Shown here one piece after another: positions 42,711-50,765 of a stretch of DNA of 64,000 nucleotides. The translations under genes and the position numbers were made by a program. The notes below the pieces were generated by a model. It saw nothing but the letters and a program-made list of their open reading frames with translations. It had not been told where the DNA came from and searched no databases. Origin of the DNA: an uncultured Bryobacteraceae bacterium (GTDB lineage: Bacteria; Acidobacteriota; Terriglobia; Bryobacterales; Bryobacteraceae); the NCBI GenBank assembly GCA_938027685.1, contig CALJAM010000030.1:49335-113334 (forward strand), written 5' to 3'. The number at the start of each line of letters is the position of its first letter. The first letter of the stretch is position 1.

Positions 42711-43863
42711 GTTCCTCCGCGGGAGCCAGTGCACGCAAGCGAGCCACGGCCTCGGTCAGCGCTTCGACCAGCGCGTCCACCTGCTCCTCCGTGTTCAGGC
42801 GGCCCAGCGAGATCCGCAGGCTGCTGCGCGCATCGCGGCGGGTCAGACCGATGGCGGTCAACACATGCGAGGGTTCGGACGCTCCGCTCGAGCAAGCGGC
42901 GCCGCTGGAAACGGCAAAGCCCGCCAGATCCAGCGCGATCAGAAGCGCCTCCCCGTCCACGCCACGAAAGCAGAGATTGGTGGTATTGACGCAGCGCGGA
43001 GCCCCCTCGCCGTTGACGCGCACATCAGGGATGCGAGCCAGTACGGCCTGCTCGAGACGGTCCCGCAAACGGGCCAGCCGGAGGCTTTCCTCCGCGAGGT
43101 CGCGCGCCAGTAAAGTCAGAGCCGCCGCCAACCCCACAGCGCCGGGCACGTTTTCCGTACCGGGACGACGATCTCGCTCGTGATGTCCGCCGAACTGGAT
43201 CCGACCCAGTGGGACGCCGTCGCGCACGAAGAGCGCCCCCACGCCTTTGGGTCCGTAGATCTTGTGCGCGCTGATGGAGTAAAGATCCACCCCGAGCTCG
43301 CGGACGTCGACCTTCGTCTTGCCCAGCGCTTGCACGCCGTCGGAATGCATCCATATCCCAGCCTCGCGAACCAGCGTGGCGATATCGGCGATCGGCTGGA
43401 TGGTACCCAGCTCGTTATTCACGTGCATGATGGAGACCAGCACCGTCTCCGGCCGCAGTGAACGGCGAACCGCGTCAGGATCCACCACGCCGCGGGAATC
43501 CACGGGAACGCGCGTCACCGCGACGCCCTCGCGCTCCAGTTGCGCGCAGGTTTCCAGCACAGCCGGATGCTCGATCGCGCTCGTGACGACGTGTTTGCGC
43601 GAACGCGGATCGTTGCGCACCACGCCCAGAATGGCGAGATTGTCGGCCTCGGTTCCGCCGCTGGTGAAGACGATTTCGTTCGGCTGAGCGCCAAGCACGC
43701 GCGCCGTCTCGCGCCGCGCCTCCTCCAGGCGCCGCTTCGCTGCCTGGCCGAACGCGTGCACGCTGGAGGCATTGCCGAACTCTTCCAGAAAGACCTTTCT
43801 CATGGCTTCGAGGACTTCGGGCGCGACTGGGGTCGTGGCGTTGTGGTCAAAGTAGGCGCGCAT
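42703..43863 (-). CDS. iscS: cysteine desulfurase (IscS/NifS class)
   Basis: 386 residues, fold-type I PLP enzyme converting cysteine to alanine with persulfide formation. Lys201 (SAHKIYGPKGVGAL) binds PLP; the mobile-loop cysteine is Cys324 in GAACSSGASEPSHVL, the IscS-type loop. N-terminal YFDHNATTPVAPEVLEAM and TSGGTEADNLAI are family blocks. It heads the operon iscS-mnmA-chdC, so its sulfur probably goes to tRNA thiolation; no iscU or sufB is present here. GGGAGCGAGG precedes the ATG; the promoter is a TAGAAT shared symmetrically with the divergent gene. Confidence 0.95.
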   Translation of the reverse strand: MRAYFDHNATTPVAPEVLEAMRKVFLEEFGNASSVHAFGQAAKRRLEEARRETARVLGAQPNEIVFTSGGTEADNLAILGVVRNDPRSRKHVVTSAIEHPAVLETCAQLEREGVAVTRVPVDSRGVVDPDAVRRSLRPETVLVSIMHVNNELGTIQPIADIATLVREAGIWMHSDGVQALGKTKVDVRELGVDLYSISAHKIYGPKGVGALFVRDGVPLGRIQFGGHHERDRRPGTENVPGAVGLAAALTLLARDLAEESLRLARLRDRLEQAVLARIPDVRVNGEGAPRCVNTTNLCFRGVDGEALLIALDLAGFAVSSGAACSSGASEPSHVLTAIGLTRRDARSSLRISLGRLNTEEQVDALVEALTEAVARLRALAPAEERV

Positions 43864-43910
43864 CCTCGCTCCCTCGGGGCAGCCGCCGCTGCGCAGAGTT
43901 GCTTCTCTTC

Positions 43911-43917
43911 TATTCTA
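43911..43917. promoter_or_regulatory. overlapping bidirectional -10 elements (iscS / SAM hydrolase)
   Basis: TATTCT (43911-43916) on the + strand, 8 nt before ATG 43925, and TAGAAT (complement of 43912-43917) reading toward iscS, share five bases. The rightward transcript would be leaderless, the leftward one ~40 nt long before iscS. Confidence 0.5.
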
Positions 43918-43924
43918 GGGTTCT

Positions 43925-44713
43925 ATGGCTCGAGGAATCATTACGCTGACGACGGACTTCGGATCAGAGGACCCGTATGTCGGCATCATGAAAGGAGTCA
44001 TCCTTGGTCTGGCGCCGCGCTGTCGCATTGTGGATCTTACCCACCAAGTCCAGGCCTTCGAAATTGCCGAGGCGGGCTTTGTGATCTGGCAGTCGTATCG
44101 CTACTTTCCCAAAGGGACGGTGCACGTGGTCGTGGTGGATCCCGGGGTAGGAACGCTGCGGCGGCCCATCCTGGTCGAGGCCGGCGGACATTACTTCCTT
44201 GCACCCGACAACGGCGTACTCTCGATGATCTTCGACGATCTGCCGCACAAGGTGCGGGCGGTCACTGCAGAGCGATACTTTCTGAAGCCGCTGAGCAGAA
44301 CGTTTCACGGGCGCGATGTTTTCGCTCCGGTGGCCGCCCGACTGGCCCGCGGCGTGCTCCCCTCCCGCTTCGGCAAGCAGATCGGCGATTACGCCCGCTT
44401 GGAGTTTTACAAGCCCGTGCGCACGGGCAAGCGCATCTGGACCGGATCCGTGCTGCGCGTGGACCGCTTCGGCAACCTGATCACGAATTTCCGGCTGAGC
44501 GAATTCCCCACCGTGGCCACACGGCCCTTCCTGTTGCGCGCGGGCATGGAAACCATCACGCGCTTCGTCGGCACGTTCGGCGAGTGTCCGCAAGGCGAAC
44601 TCGCGGTGCTGGAAGGCAGCACGGGCTACTTAGAGATCGTTATGAACCAGGCCTCCGCGGCCCGCAAGTTGGGCTGCGGACCGGGCAGCCCTGTGGAGTT
44701 GACGCTGTACTGA
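43925..44713 (+). CDS. SAM hydroxide adenosyltransferase (DUF62)
   Basis: 262 residues. N-terminal ITLTTDFGSEDPYVGIMKGVILG and VDPGVGTLRRPI followed by PDNGVLS match the S-adenosyl-L-methionine hydroxide adenosyltransferase family, relatives of fluorinase and chlorinase that hydrolyse SAM to adenosine and methionine. The C-terminal beta domain has DRFGNLITNF. The family's hydroxide-activating Asp/Arg/His pattern is consistent with hydrolysis rather than halogenation, but single residues cannot be compared without an alignment. Divergent from iscS; predicted leaderless. Confidence 0.9.
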   Translation: MARGIITLTTDFGSEDPYVGIMKGVILGLAPRCRIVDLTHQVQAFEIAEAGFVIWQSYRYFPKGTVHVVVVDPGVGTLRRPILVEAGGHYFLAPDNGVLSMIFDDLPHKVRAVTAERYFLKPLSRTFHGRDVFAPVAARLARGVLPSRFGKQIGDYARLEFYKPVRTGKRIWTGSVLRVDRFGNLITNFRLSEFPTVATRPFLLRAGMETITRFVGTFGECPQGELAVLEGSTGYLEIVMNQASAARKLGCGPGSPVELTLY

Positions 44714-44762
44714 AAAGGGCGCCCCCTTCTCCCGCATGTCACAATGGAGCGAGGAGGTCGCG

Positions 44763-45566
44763 ATGCGCATGCGATGGTTGGCGGCTTTGGCGGCGTTGTG
44801 CTCGACGACGTTCGCCGACACATTGATCTTGCGCAACGGCAGGATCGTGCAGGGGACCTACCTGGGAGGTAGCGCCCGGCAGATCCGCATGGCGGTCGGC
44901 GATCGCGTGGAGACTTACGACGTCAGCGAGGTCCTGCGGCTGGAGTTCGAAGGTGCGGCGGCGACCGCGGGCGCCCCGGCTCGAACCTCCGCCGGACCTG
45001 CAGAGGCCCGGGTACCCATGGGGCGGGTGATCCAGACGGCGCCCGGCGGCCCCGCCGCGGCCCCGAAGGAAATCCCGGCCGGCACGGCAATCGTGGTGCG
45101 CATGATCGATAGCGTAGATTCCGAGAAAGCGCGCCCCGGGCAGACCTTTCGTGCGAGTCTCGATGAACCGGTGGTCATCAACGGCCAGACCGTGCTTCCC
45201 GCAGGCGCCGACGTCGTCACGCGTTTGGTGGAGGTCAGGGAGCCCGGCAAGCTTACGGGCGGCGGTCAACTCACCCTGGACCTGGATTCGATCATCGTGG
45301 AGGGCAGGACTATTTCGATAGCAGCCGGCGAGGTCACGCAAACGGGACGTTCGCGCACCGGCCAGTCGGCGAAAGTGATCGGCGGCACGGCCGCCCTGGG
45401 CGCCGTCATCGGGGCCGTCGCCGGTGGACGGCGGGGCGCGGCGATCGGGGCCGCGTCCGGCGCGGGAGCCGGCGCCGCGATCCAGGTGCTCACTTCCGGT
45501 CCCCGCGTCAACATCCCCTCCGAGACACGACTGACCTTCACCTTGCAGCAGCCGGTTCGGCTATGA
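44763..45566 (+). CDS. exported protein with glycine-zipper-like segment
   Basis: 267 residues. Signal peptide (RWLAALAALCSTTFA), then a small beta domain DTLILRNGRIVQGTYLGGSARQ ... YDVSEVLRLEF, a Pro/Ala-rich linker, and a second domain ~110-195 (EIPAGTAIVVRMIDSVDSEK ... TVLPAGADVVTRLVEV). Residues ~205-245 are Gly/Ala-rich with repeated G-x3-G spacing (IGGTAALGAVIGAVAGGRRG), like glycine-zipper membrane or outer-membrane segments. Function unknown; similar-looking proteins are common in Acidobacteriota. ATG 44763 follows GAGGAGG by 5 nt, which decides it over an upstream ATG at 44736. Confidence 0.7.
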   Translation: MRMRWLAALAALCSTTFADTLILRNGRIVQGTYLGGSARQIRMAVGDRVETYDVSEVLRLEFEGAAATAGAPARTSAGPAEARVPMGRVIQTAPGGPAAAPKEIPAGTAIVVRMIDSVDSEKARPGQTFRASLDEPVVINGQTVLPAGADVVTRLVEVREPGKLTGGGQLTLDLDSIIVEGRTISIAAGEVTQTGRSRTGQSAKVIGGTAALGAVIGAVAGGRRGAAIGAASGAGAGAAIQVLTSGPRVNIPSETRLTFTLQQPVRL

Positions 45567-45641
45567 TGGCGGCTTGCGGCCCAAGGCAGGGAGTTCCGTA
45601 GCCGTGCGGGCCTGAATGGCCGCTGCCGCATTACCGTCGTC

Positions 45642-46388
45642 ATGCAGGAAAGCCGACCCACAGCCATCGTTACCGGAGCCAGTCGCGGTATCGGACGTGC
45701 CATAGCCGTGGAGCTGGCCCGTACGCACCGTGTGATCGGGACCTATCGAGGCCGCCGCGACGCCGCCGAATCGCTGCGTGCGGAAGCCGGCGTGGAGATC
45801 TTTCAGTGCGACGTCAGCTCCCGCCCTGACCGCGAGGCCCTGATCGCCTTCGCCCGCGAAAAGTTCGGCCGGCTCGATCTGCTGGTGAACAATGCCGGCA
45901 TGGCGCCGCGCGAACGCCGCGATATCCTGGAGGCTACCGAAGAGAGTTTCGACGAAGTGATCGCGACCAACTTGAAGGGGCCGTATTTCCTCACTCAGGC
46001 GGCGGCACGTTGGATGCGCGAGCAGGGCGGCGGCGGTCGTATCGTCTTCATTACGTCCATCTCGGCTTACACGGCCTCGGTGAATCGGGGCGAATACTGC
46101 CTTTCCAAGGCGGGTCTCAGCATGGCTGCGGCGTTGTGGGCTCAGCGGCTGGCGGCCGACGGGATCCTGGTCTTCGAGGTGCGCCCGGGCATCATCCGCA
46201 CCGACATGATCGCCGCCGTGGAGAAAATGTATGAGGAGAGGATAGCGGGCGGCCTGCTCCCTCAGCGACGGATGGGTGAGCCGGTCGATGTGGCCCGCGC
46301 CGTGCGCGCCATCGCCGACGGCCTGCTCGACTACTCGACCGGCCAGGTGCTCAACGTGGACGGCGGATTTCATCTGCGGAGCCTGTGA
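45642..46388 (+). CDS. short-chain dehydrogenase/reductase (FabG-like)
   Basis: 248 residues. NAD(P)-binding [35 protein letters not shown], catalytic Ser region [12 protein letters not shown] and YxxxK in [13 protein letters not shown]; the C-terminus [15 protein letters not shown] is typical of 3-oxoacyl-ACP reductase-like SDRs. In gene-neighbourhood terms it precedes an MFS permease by 47 bp, so a catabolic sugar or polyol dehydrogenase is as likely as fatty-acid synthesis. No ribosome-binding site is evident before the ATG. Confidence 0.88.
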   Translation: MQESRPTAIVTGASRGIGRAIAVELARTHRVIGTYRGRRDAAESLRAEAGVEIFQCDVSSRPDREALIAFAREKFGRLDLLVNNAGMAPRERRDILEATEESFDEVIATNLKGPYFLTQAAARWMREQGGGGRIVFITSISAYTASVNRGEYCLSKAGLSMAAALWAQRLAADGILVFEVRPGIIRTDMIAAVEKMYEERIAGGLLPQRRMGEPVDVARAVRAIADGLLDYSTGQVLNVDGGFHLRSL

Positions 46389-46435
46389 GCCGCCGTGAAT
46401 GGCGATTTCCCCAACAAGAGAGGACTTTAAAGGCC

Positions 46436-47713
46436 ATGAAAAAGCGGTTTTACGGCTGGTGGGTTGTAGCAGCATGTTTTCTGACGTTCGGTATTTCCAC
46501 GGGATTTCCCTATTACAATATCGCGTTCTTTTTCGATTATTTCCGGGATGATCATAATTGGCCGATCAGCTTCATCACGCTGGGTGCGCCCGTAGCCGTG
46601 CTGCTGACCATCTGGGCCGGGCCGCTTATCGTGCCCAGGGTAAGTCCCAGGATCCTGATCGTGGTCGGCACAGGGCTGACGTTCTTGGCCTTTCAGTGGT
46701 TCGCGCGCCTGAGCGGGGCGCGCTGGGAATACTATGCGGCCTGGTGCGTCTACATGATCGGCTATTTCCTTTCCGGGCCGATTCCCCATCAGGTGATCAT
46801 CTCGAACTGGTTCAAGCGCAAACGCGGGCGCGCCATGGGCATTACCTACGTCGGGGTGGCGATCGTCGGCTCCATCGGGAATAAGTTGGGTCCCTATCTG
46901 GCTTCGCGCATGCATTACACGGAGGCTCTCAGTTACATGAGCTTGGTGCTGCTGGCCGCCTGGCCGCTGGCCATTTTCGTCATTCGCACTCGTCCGCAGG
47001 ATGTGGGCCAGTTTCCGGACGGCGCGGACGAGCCTCCGCCCGAGGAGCGGACGCTTGAGCAGCCCAAGAGCTTCGGGTACCTGTTGCGCCGCATGCCCTT
47101 CTGGCTTCTGCTGCTCGGTAGTGCGGCATCGATCGGGTCGATTGCGGCCGTGAATTTCCATATGAAGTTTGTCTTCGAATACCAAGGTTTCGTCGAACAG
47201 GCCACGCGCGACCGGATCTGGGGTACGGCTTCCTTCTGGATCCTGTGGTCCAGTATCGCAGGACGGTTGCTGGCCGGATACCTCGCGGACAAGCTTCCGC
47301 GCAAATATGTCATGTTGGGCACCTACCTTATCGTATCCTTCGCCATTCCCACTTTGTTCCTAGTCCGTCCCGAGCAGACCGCCTTCGTGTACCTGTTCGC
47401 AGTGATCTTCGGCTTCGCGATGGGCGCCGATTATATGCTCATCCCCCTGATGGCGGCGGATCAGTTCGGCCTGGCCACCCTGGCGCGCGCCATGTCGGCC
47501 ATTCTGCCCACGGATACCATCGCGCAGTTCTGGGTGCCCAACTTCGTGGCGCGCATTCGTGACATGCTGGGCGGCGATTACGTTTCGGCCATGCTGTGCG
47601 TGTTCGGGTTGGCCTTTCTGGGAGCCATGGCCATCGCGTTGCTCCCGCGCCGTCCCGCACCCGTAACCGTGCGGCCGCAGCCCTCGCCGGCCGCGCGCGG
47701 AGAACCGCATTGA
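46436..47713 (+). CDS. MFS transporter (OFA/monocarboxylate-like)
   Basis: 425 residues with ~12 hydrophobic helices. N-terminus KRFYGWWVVAACFLTFGISTGFPYYNIAFFF is typical of oxalate/formate-antiporter-like or monocarboxylate MFS proteins; the central loop is charged (DEPPPEERTLEQPKS). The second half has GRLLAGYLADKLPRKYVML, the loop 8-9 motif A copy. AGAGGAC precedes the ATG by ~11 nt. It is probably cotranscribed with the SDR upstream and HIT gene downstream, whose ATG overlaps its TGA by one base (TGATG). Substrate unknown, likely an organic acid. Confidence 0.85.
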   Translation: MKKRFYGWWVVAACFLTFGISTGFPYYNIAFFFDYFRDDHNWPISFITLGAPVAVLLTIWAGPLIVPRVSPRILIVVGTGLTFLAFQWFARLSGARWEYYAAWCVYMIGYFLSGPIPHQVIISNWFKRKRGRAMGITYVGVAIVGSIGNKLGPYLASRMHYTEALSYMSLVLLAAWPLAIFVIRTRPQDVGQFPDGADEPPPEERTLEQPKSFGYLLRRMPFWLLLLGSAASIGSIAAVNFHMKFVFEYQGFVEQATRDRIWGTASFWILWSSIAGRLLAGYLADKLPRKYVMLGTYLIVSFAIPTLFLVRPEQTAFVYLFAVIFGFAMGADYMLIPLMAADQFGLATLARAMSAILPTDTIAQFWVPNFVARIRDMLGGDYVSAMLCVFGLAFLGAMAIALLPRRPAPVTVRPQPSPAARGEPH

Positions 47714-48189
47714 TGGTCGCCTGCAAATTCTGCCAGATCGTCGCCGGCGAGCTGGCCGCCGAGCTGGTGGGCGAGGACGAGGCCACGGTGGTCTTCCTGG
47801 ACCACCGTCCATGGCGGCTCGGCCACTGCCTTGTGGTGCCGCGCCGGCACTGGGAGACCATCATGGATGTGCCCCAGTCGGAGCTCGGCTCGTTGTTCGC
47901 CGTCGTGCAGCTTACAGCCCGGGCAATCGAGGAAGGTCTGGGAGCCGACGGCAGCTTCGTGGCCATCAACAATCGCGTCAGCCAGAGCGTTCCGCACCTT
48001 CACGTGCATGTGGTCCCCCGCCGGCGGGGCGACGGTCTGAAAGGTTTCTTCTGGCCGCGCGAAAAGTACCGCGACCGCGAGGAACAGGAACGCTACCGGC
48101 ACGCGCTGCACGAAGCCTTCGAGCGGCTGCAGAGAACCATGCGCTCGGGCTCGCCTGCTTCCCTCGATTCAGCGGCAGCTCAGGCCTGA
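47713..48189 (+). CDS. HIT-family nucleotide hydrolase
   Basis: 158 residues. Histidine triad H95-x-H97-x-H99 in PHLHVHVVPRR, preceded by CKFCQIVAGELAAELVGED (zinc-type Cys pair C-x2-C) and FLDHRPWRLGHCLVVPRRH. HIT proteins hydrolyse nucleoside phosphoramidates or dinucleoside polyphosphates. Coupled by a one-base overlap to the MFS gene, an odd partner whose joint role I cannot explain. The C-terminal ~35 residues are a charged helix and disordered tail. Confidence 0.9.
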   Translation: MVACKFCQIVAGELAAELVGEDEATVVFLDHRPWRLGHCLVVPRRHWETIMDVPQSELGSLFAVVQLTARAIEEGLGADGSFVAINNRVSQSVPHLHVHVVPRRRGDGLKGFFWPREKYRDREEQERYRHALHEAFERLQRTMRSGSPASLDSAAAQA

Positions 48190-48409
48190 AGGCGCCGCTC
48201 GGAAGCCGCCTCGACAGCACGGCATCGGAATCCGCGCAGCGAGGTGCAAGGCGCCGGCCCGGAGGACCAAGGGGCTTCTGCATCCGCGTGCGCAACAGCA
48301 AGCGACCACGAACGCCCGACCGCGGTGGGGTTCCGTCTCTGGCACGGCCCGGGGAACACGACGTCGTCGCGTGCACGCGAGCCGGCGCTCCGGGGACCGG
48401 GGCGCCTGC

Positions 48410-49255
48410 TCAACGCACGAACTCCAGCCCGACGCGCTGCGGGATCAAGCCCGCCTCCCACCCGAGATCGAAGAGCTTCTGCGCGGCTCGTGTCCCGCTG
48501 TCGCCCACGTCCAGCGTATAGTCGTTGACGTACATGCCGATGAACTTCTCCGCCGTGCGCGCGTCCATGTCGCGTGCAAACTGCATCGCGTAGTTGAGCG
48601 CCTCCTCGTGGTTGTCGAAGGCGTAGCGAATGCTTTCCCGAAGCAGGCGGCAGCACTCGGCACGGATCTCAGCGGGCAGCGAGCGCAGCAGCGCGACGGC
48701 CCCCAGCGGCAAGGGCAACTGGTAGCGCTGCTTCCACCAGGCGCCCAGATCGAGGACGCGATGAAAACCGCCGCCGGCGTAAGTCAACTGCGCCTCGTGA
48801 ATGAGCAGGGCAAGGTCGGCCTCGCGCTCGCGAAGCACGGTGAGAACCTGATCGAAGGGGACCACGAGCTCCTGGAAGTCGGGTTCGAACAGCTTCAGCA
48901 CGAGCCACGACGTGGTGAGCCGGCCCGGCACGGCGATCCGCTTGCCGCGGATCTCGGAGGGCGCAAGCGGCAACGTCGACACCAGCATAGGGCCGTAGCC
49001 GTCGCCCACGCTGGAGCCCGCGGCCATGAGGACATAGCGGTCGGCCACGTACGGCCAGGCGTGATAGGAGATCGCCGTCATGTGGTAGCAGCCTTCGCGC
49101 GCGCGGGCATTCAGTGTCTCGATATCCGCCAGCACGTGCGTGAAGCTGACCAGTGACGACCGGATCTTCCGCGTGGCCAGCGCATAGAACATGTACGCAT
49201 CGTCGGAGTCAGGGCTGTGTGCACATACGAGTGGAATCGGGGAAGGTGTCGCCAT
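48410..49255 (-). CDS. mqnD: 1,4-dihydroxy-6-naphthoate synthase (MqnD)
   Basis: 281 residues, a periplasmic-binding-protein-like fold enzyme that converts cyclic dehypoxanthinylfutalosine to 1,4-dihydroxy-6-naphthoate in the futalosine menaquinone pathway. CAHSPDSDDAYMFYALA at the N-terminus, CYHMTAISYHAWPYVADRY, GYGPMLVS, and LLIHEAQLTYA are family blocks; the conserved His of IHEAQ is catalytic in the family. ATG 49255 begins at the family start. A TGT-TATATT extended -10 (about 49274-49282, complement) suggests its own promoter with an ~11-nt leader. No mqnA/B/C are in the window. Confidence 0.93.
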   Translation of the reverse strand: MATPSPIPLVCAHSPDSDDAYMFYALATRKIRSSLVSFTHVLADIETLNARAREGCYHMTAISYHAWPYVADRYVLMAAGSSVGDGYGPMLVSTLPLAPSEIRGKRIAVPGRLTTSWLVLKLFEPDFQELVVPFDQVLTVLREREADLALLIHEAQLTYAGGGFHRVLDLGAWWKQRYQLPLPLGAVALLRSLPAEIRAECCRLLRESIRYAFDNHEEALNYAMQFARDMDARTAEKFIGMYVNDYTLDVGDSGTRAAQKLFDLGWEAGLIPQRVGLEFVR

Positions 49256-49304
49256 GCGCGATCTGATTCCAACAATATAACAGGCGACACGCCTTCCAGG
49301 GATC

Positions 49305-49673
49305 TCAGGTGCGACCGAGCTCTTCCGCCAAGCGGAGCAAAGCAAGCTCGAAACGCGCGACCTCAGCTTCCACTTCGCCGGCCACGCCGCGCGCGTGTTC
49401 GAGCCGGCGCTCGCGAGCCAGAATTTCCAGCCGGCGCGCAGCTTCGAACGCCGCACCGGCGCCGAGATTGCCGACGCAGCCTTTCAGCGTGTGCGCCGCA
49501 CGGGCCAGCGCGTCGACGTCGCCTTGTTCGAGCGCTTCGCGGATTCGGCGCACCAACTCCTCGCGCTGCTCGCCGAACATCACGGCCAGTTCCTGGAGCA
49601 GTTCACCGTCGCCGCCGATGCGATCGAGCAGCGCGCTCCGGTCCAAAATCCCGTCGGAATGGTTCGCTTCCAC
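49305..49673 (-). CDS. orphan histidine phosphotransfer (HPt) domain protein
   Basis: 122 residues, a single four-helix HPt domain. The phospho-accepting His61 lies in ARAAHTLKGCVGNLGA, the classical H-x-L-K-G-x3-x2-G motif. ELLQELAVMFGEQREELVRRIREAL forms the first helix pair. It would relay phosphate between a hybrid kinase and a response regulator, neither encoded nearby. GTG start with GGGAGAG upstream. It lies between the 55-residue membrane protein and mqnD, all leftward, an unusual place for signalling. Confidence 0.92.
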   Translation of the reverse strand: MEANHSDGILDRSALLDRIGGDGELLQELAVMFGEQREELVRRIREALEQGDVDALARAAHTLKGCVGNLGAGAAFEAARRLEILARERRLEHARGVAGEVEAEVARFELALLRLAEELGRT

Positions 49674-49733
49674 GGCTCTCCCGCCAGACTTATCGGACGC
49701 GGGCCGCGCGGGGTTGAGCCGCAGCCGCCAACT

Positions 49734-49901
49734 TCAGGAGCGCTGTTCCAGCAGCAAACGGATTCGCTCGAGAAGGTTCTTCAACTCGCGAAGCTGTTTC
49801 TCGATGGCAAGCACTTTCCAGATGACGGCGGCCATGATCGCGTAGAAGATCACAGCCTGCAACGCCGTCATGACGAGACCGATCATCTCAGTGGGCGCCA
49901 T
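49734..49901 (-). CDS. 55-residue membrane micro-protein with coiled-coil tail
   Basis: Residues 1-~32 (MAPTEMIGLVMTALQAVIFY then AIMAAVIWKVLA) form one transmembrane helix; residues ~33-55 (IEKQLRELKNLLERIRLLLE) are an amphipathic leucine-heptad helix ending Q-R-S. ATG 49901, TGA 49734-49736, GGGAG about 12 nt upstream. Located 60 bp before the HPt gene and 123 bp after menG in the same direction. The pattern of sense is protein-like (membrane helix plus coiled coil) and not expected by chance, but no family is recognised. It could anchor or pair with a partner at the inner membrane. Confidence 0.6.
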   Translation of the reverse strand: MAPTEMIGLVMTALQAVIFYAIMAAVIWKVLAIEKQLRELKNLLERIRLLLEQRS

Positions 49902-50024
49902 GGTTTTGCTGCTCCCGCCACAAGCCTGCCGCGATACGGCGACAACGGACGCCGATCACGGCATTATCGCGCATCGAAACCTCTCGAGACAGGGCAGGCC
50001 GTCACCCGTTCGCTCTTCGTACCG

Positions 50025-50765
50025 TCAAGCGATTCCCAAATGCAAGGCCACAATTCCGCCGCTGAACCGTTCGAAGCCGACCTGCCGGAATCCCGCGTCA
50101 CGCATCCACCGCGCAAGCTCCTCGGGGCCCGGGAACCTGCTGACGGATTCGGGCAGATAGCGGTAGGCGTCAGGGTCGCCCGAGATCCAACCTCCCACGC
50201 GAGGCAGCACGCACCGCGAGTACCAGGCGTACAGCGGCGCCAACAGGCGTCCCGTCGGCTGAGAGAACTCCAGGATCGCGGCCGCGCCGCCCGGCCGCAG
50301 GACGCGGCGCATCTCGGCCAGCCCCGCATGGTAATCGGCGAGATTGCGGAAGCCGAAGGCGACGGTCACCAGATCGAGCGAAGCATCCGGCACAGGCAGA
50401 CGCAGAGCGTCCGCTTCGAGCAAGGCGGCCTCCGGCAGTTTGCGGCGCGCCAGCCGCAGCATGGGCCGGCAAAAATCGCAGCCCGCCAGCAGCACGTCGG
50501 GCCGGGCCGTCCGTGCGCTCACGCGCGCCAGGAACACGAGCAGGTCGCCCGTGCCGCAACAAAGATCGAGCGCTCTCGCGCCCGGGCGCTCCAGCCACTG
50601 GCGGACCCGCAAGGCGGTAAGGCGGCGCCAGCGACGATCCTGACCGAGCGAGAGCAGGCGGTTCAGCAGATCGTAGCGGGGCGCGATGCGCGCGAACATG
50701 CGTCGCACCCATCGCGCCGTCTGCTCGGGCCCTTCCACCCCGACCGGTGTCGCTCCGCGCGTCAC
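50025..50765 (-). CDS. menG: demethylmenaquinone methyltransferase (MenG/UbiE)
   Basis: 246 residues, SAM-dependent class I methyltransferase. VRRMFARIAPRYDLLNRLLSLGQDRRWRR is the UbiE/COQ5 signature 1; DLCCGTGDLL is the SAM loop; DLVTVAFGFRNLADYHAGLAEMRRVLRPGG is signature 2. It adds the final C-methyl to the quinone ring. GTG start overlaps the aroB stop (GTGA), so the two are translationally coupled. With MqnD at the other end of the group, it is assigned to menaquinone rather than ubiquinone. Confidence 0.95.
   Translation of the reverse strand: MTRGATPVGVEGPEQTARWVRRMFARIAPRYDLLNRLLSLGQDRRWRRLTALRVRQWLERPGARALDLCCGTGDLLVFLARVSARTARPDVLLAGCDFCRPMLRLARRKLPEAALLEADALRLPVPDASLDLVTVAFGFRNLADYHAGLAEMRRVLRPGGAAAILEFSQPTGRLLAPLYAWYSRCVLPRVGGWISGDPDAYRYLPESVSRFPGPEELARWMRDAGFRQVGFERFSGGIVALHLGIA

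Noticed and set aside
44714..44735. Intrinsic terminator after the SAM hydrolase gene
   Set aside because: The AAGGG/CCCTT stem is only five base pairs with a small loop and no U-tract on the + strand.
48190..48409. Small RNA or terminator between the HIT and mqnD genes
   Set aside because: Only short GC-rich stems without U-tracts; nothing stands out from background for this composition.
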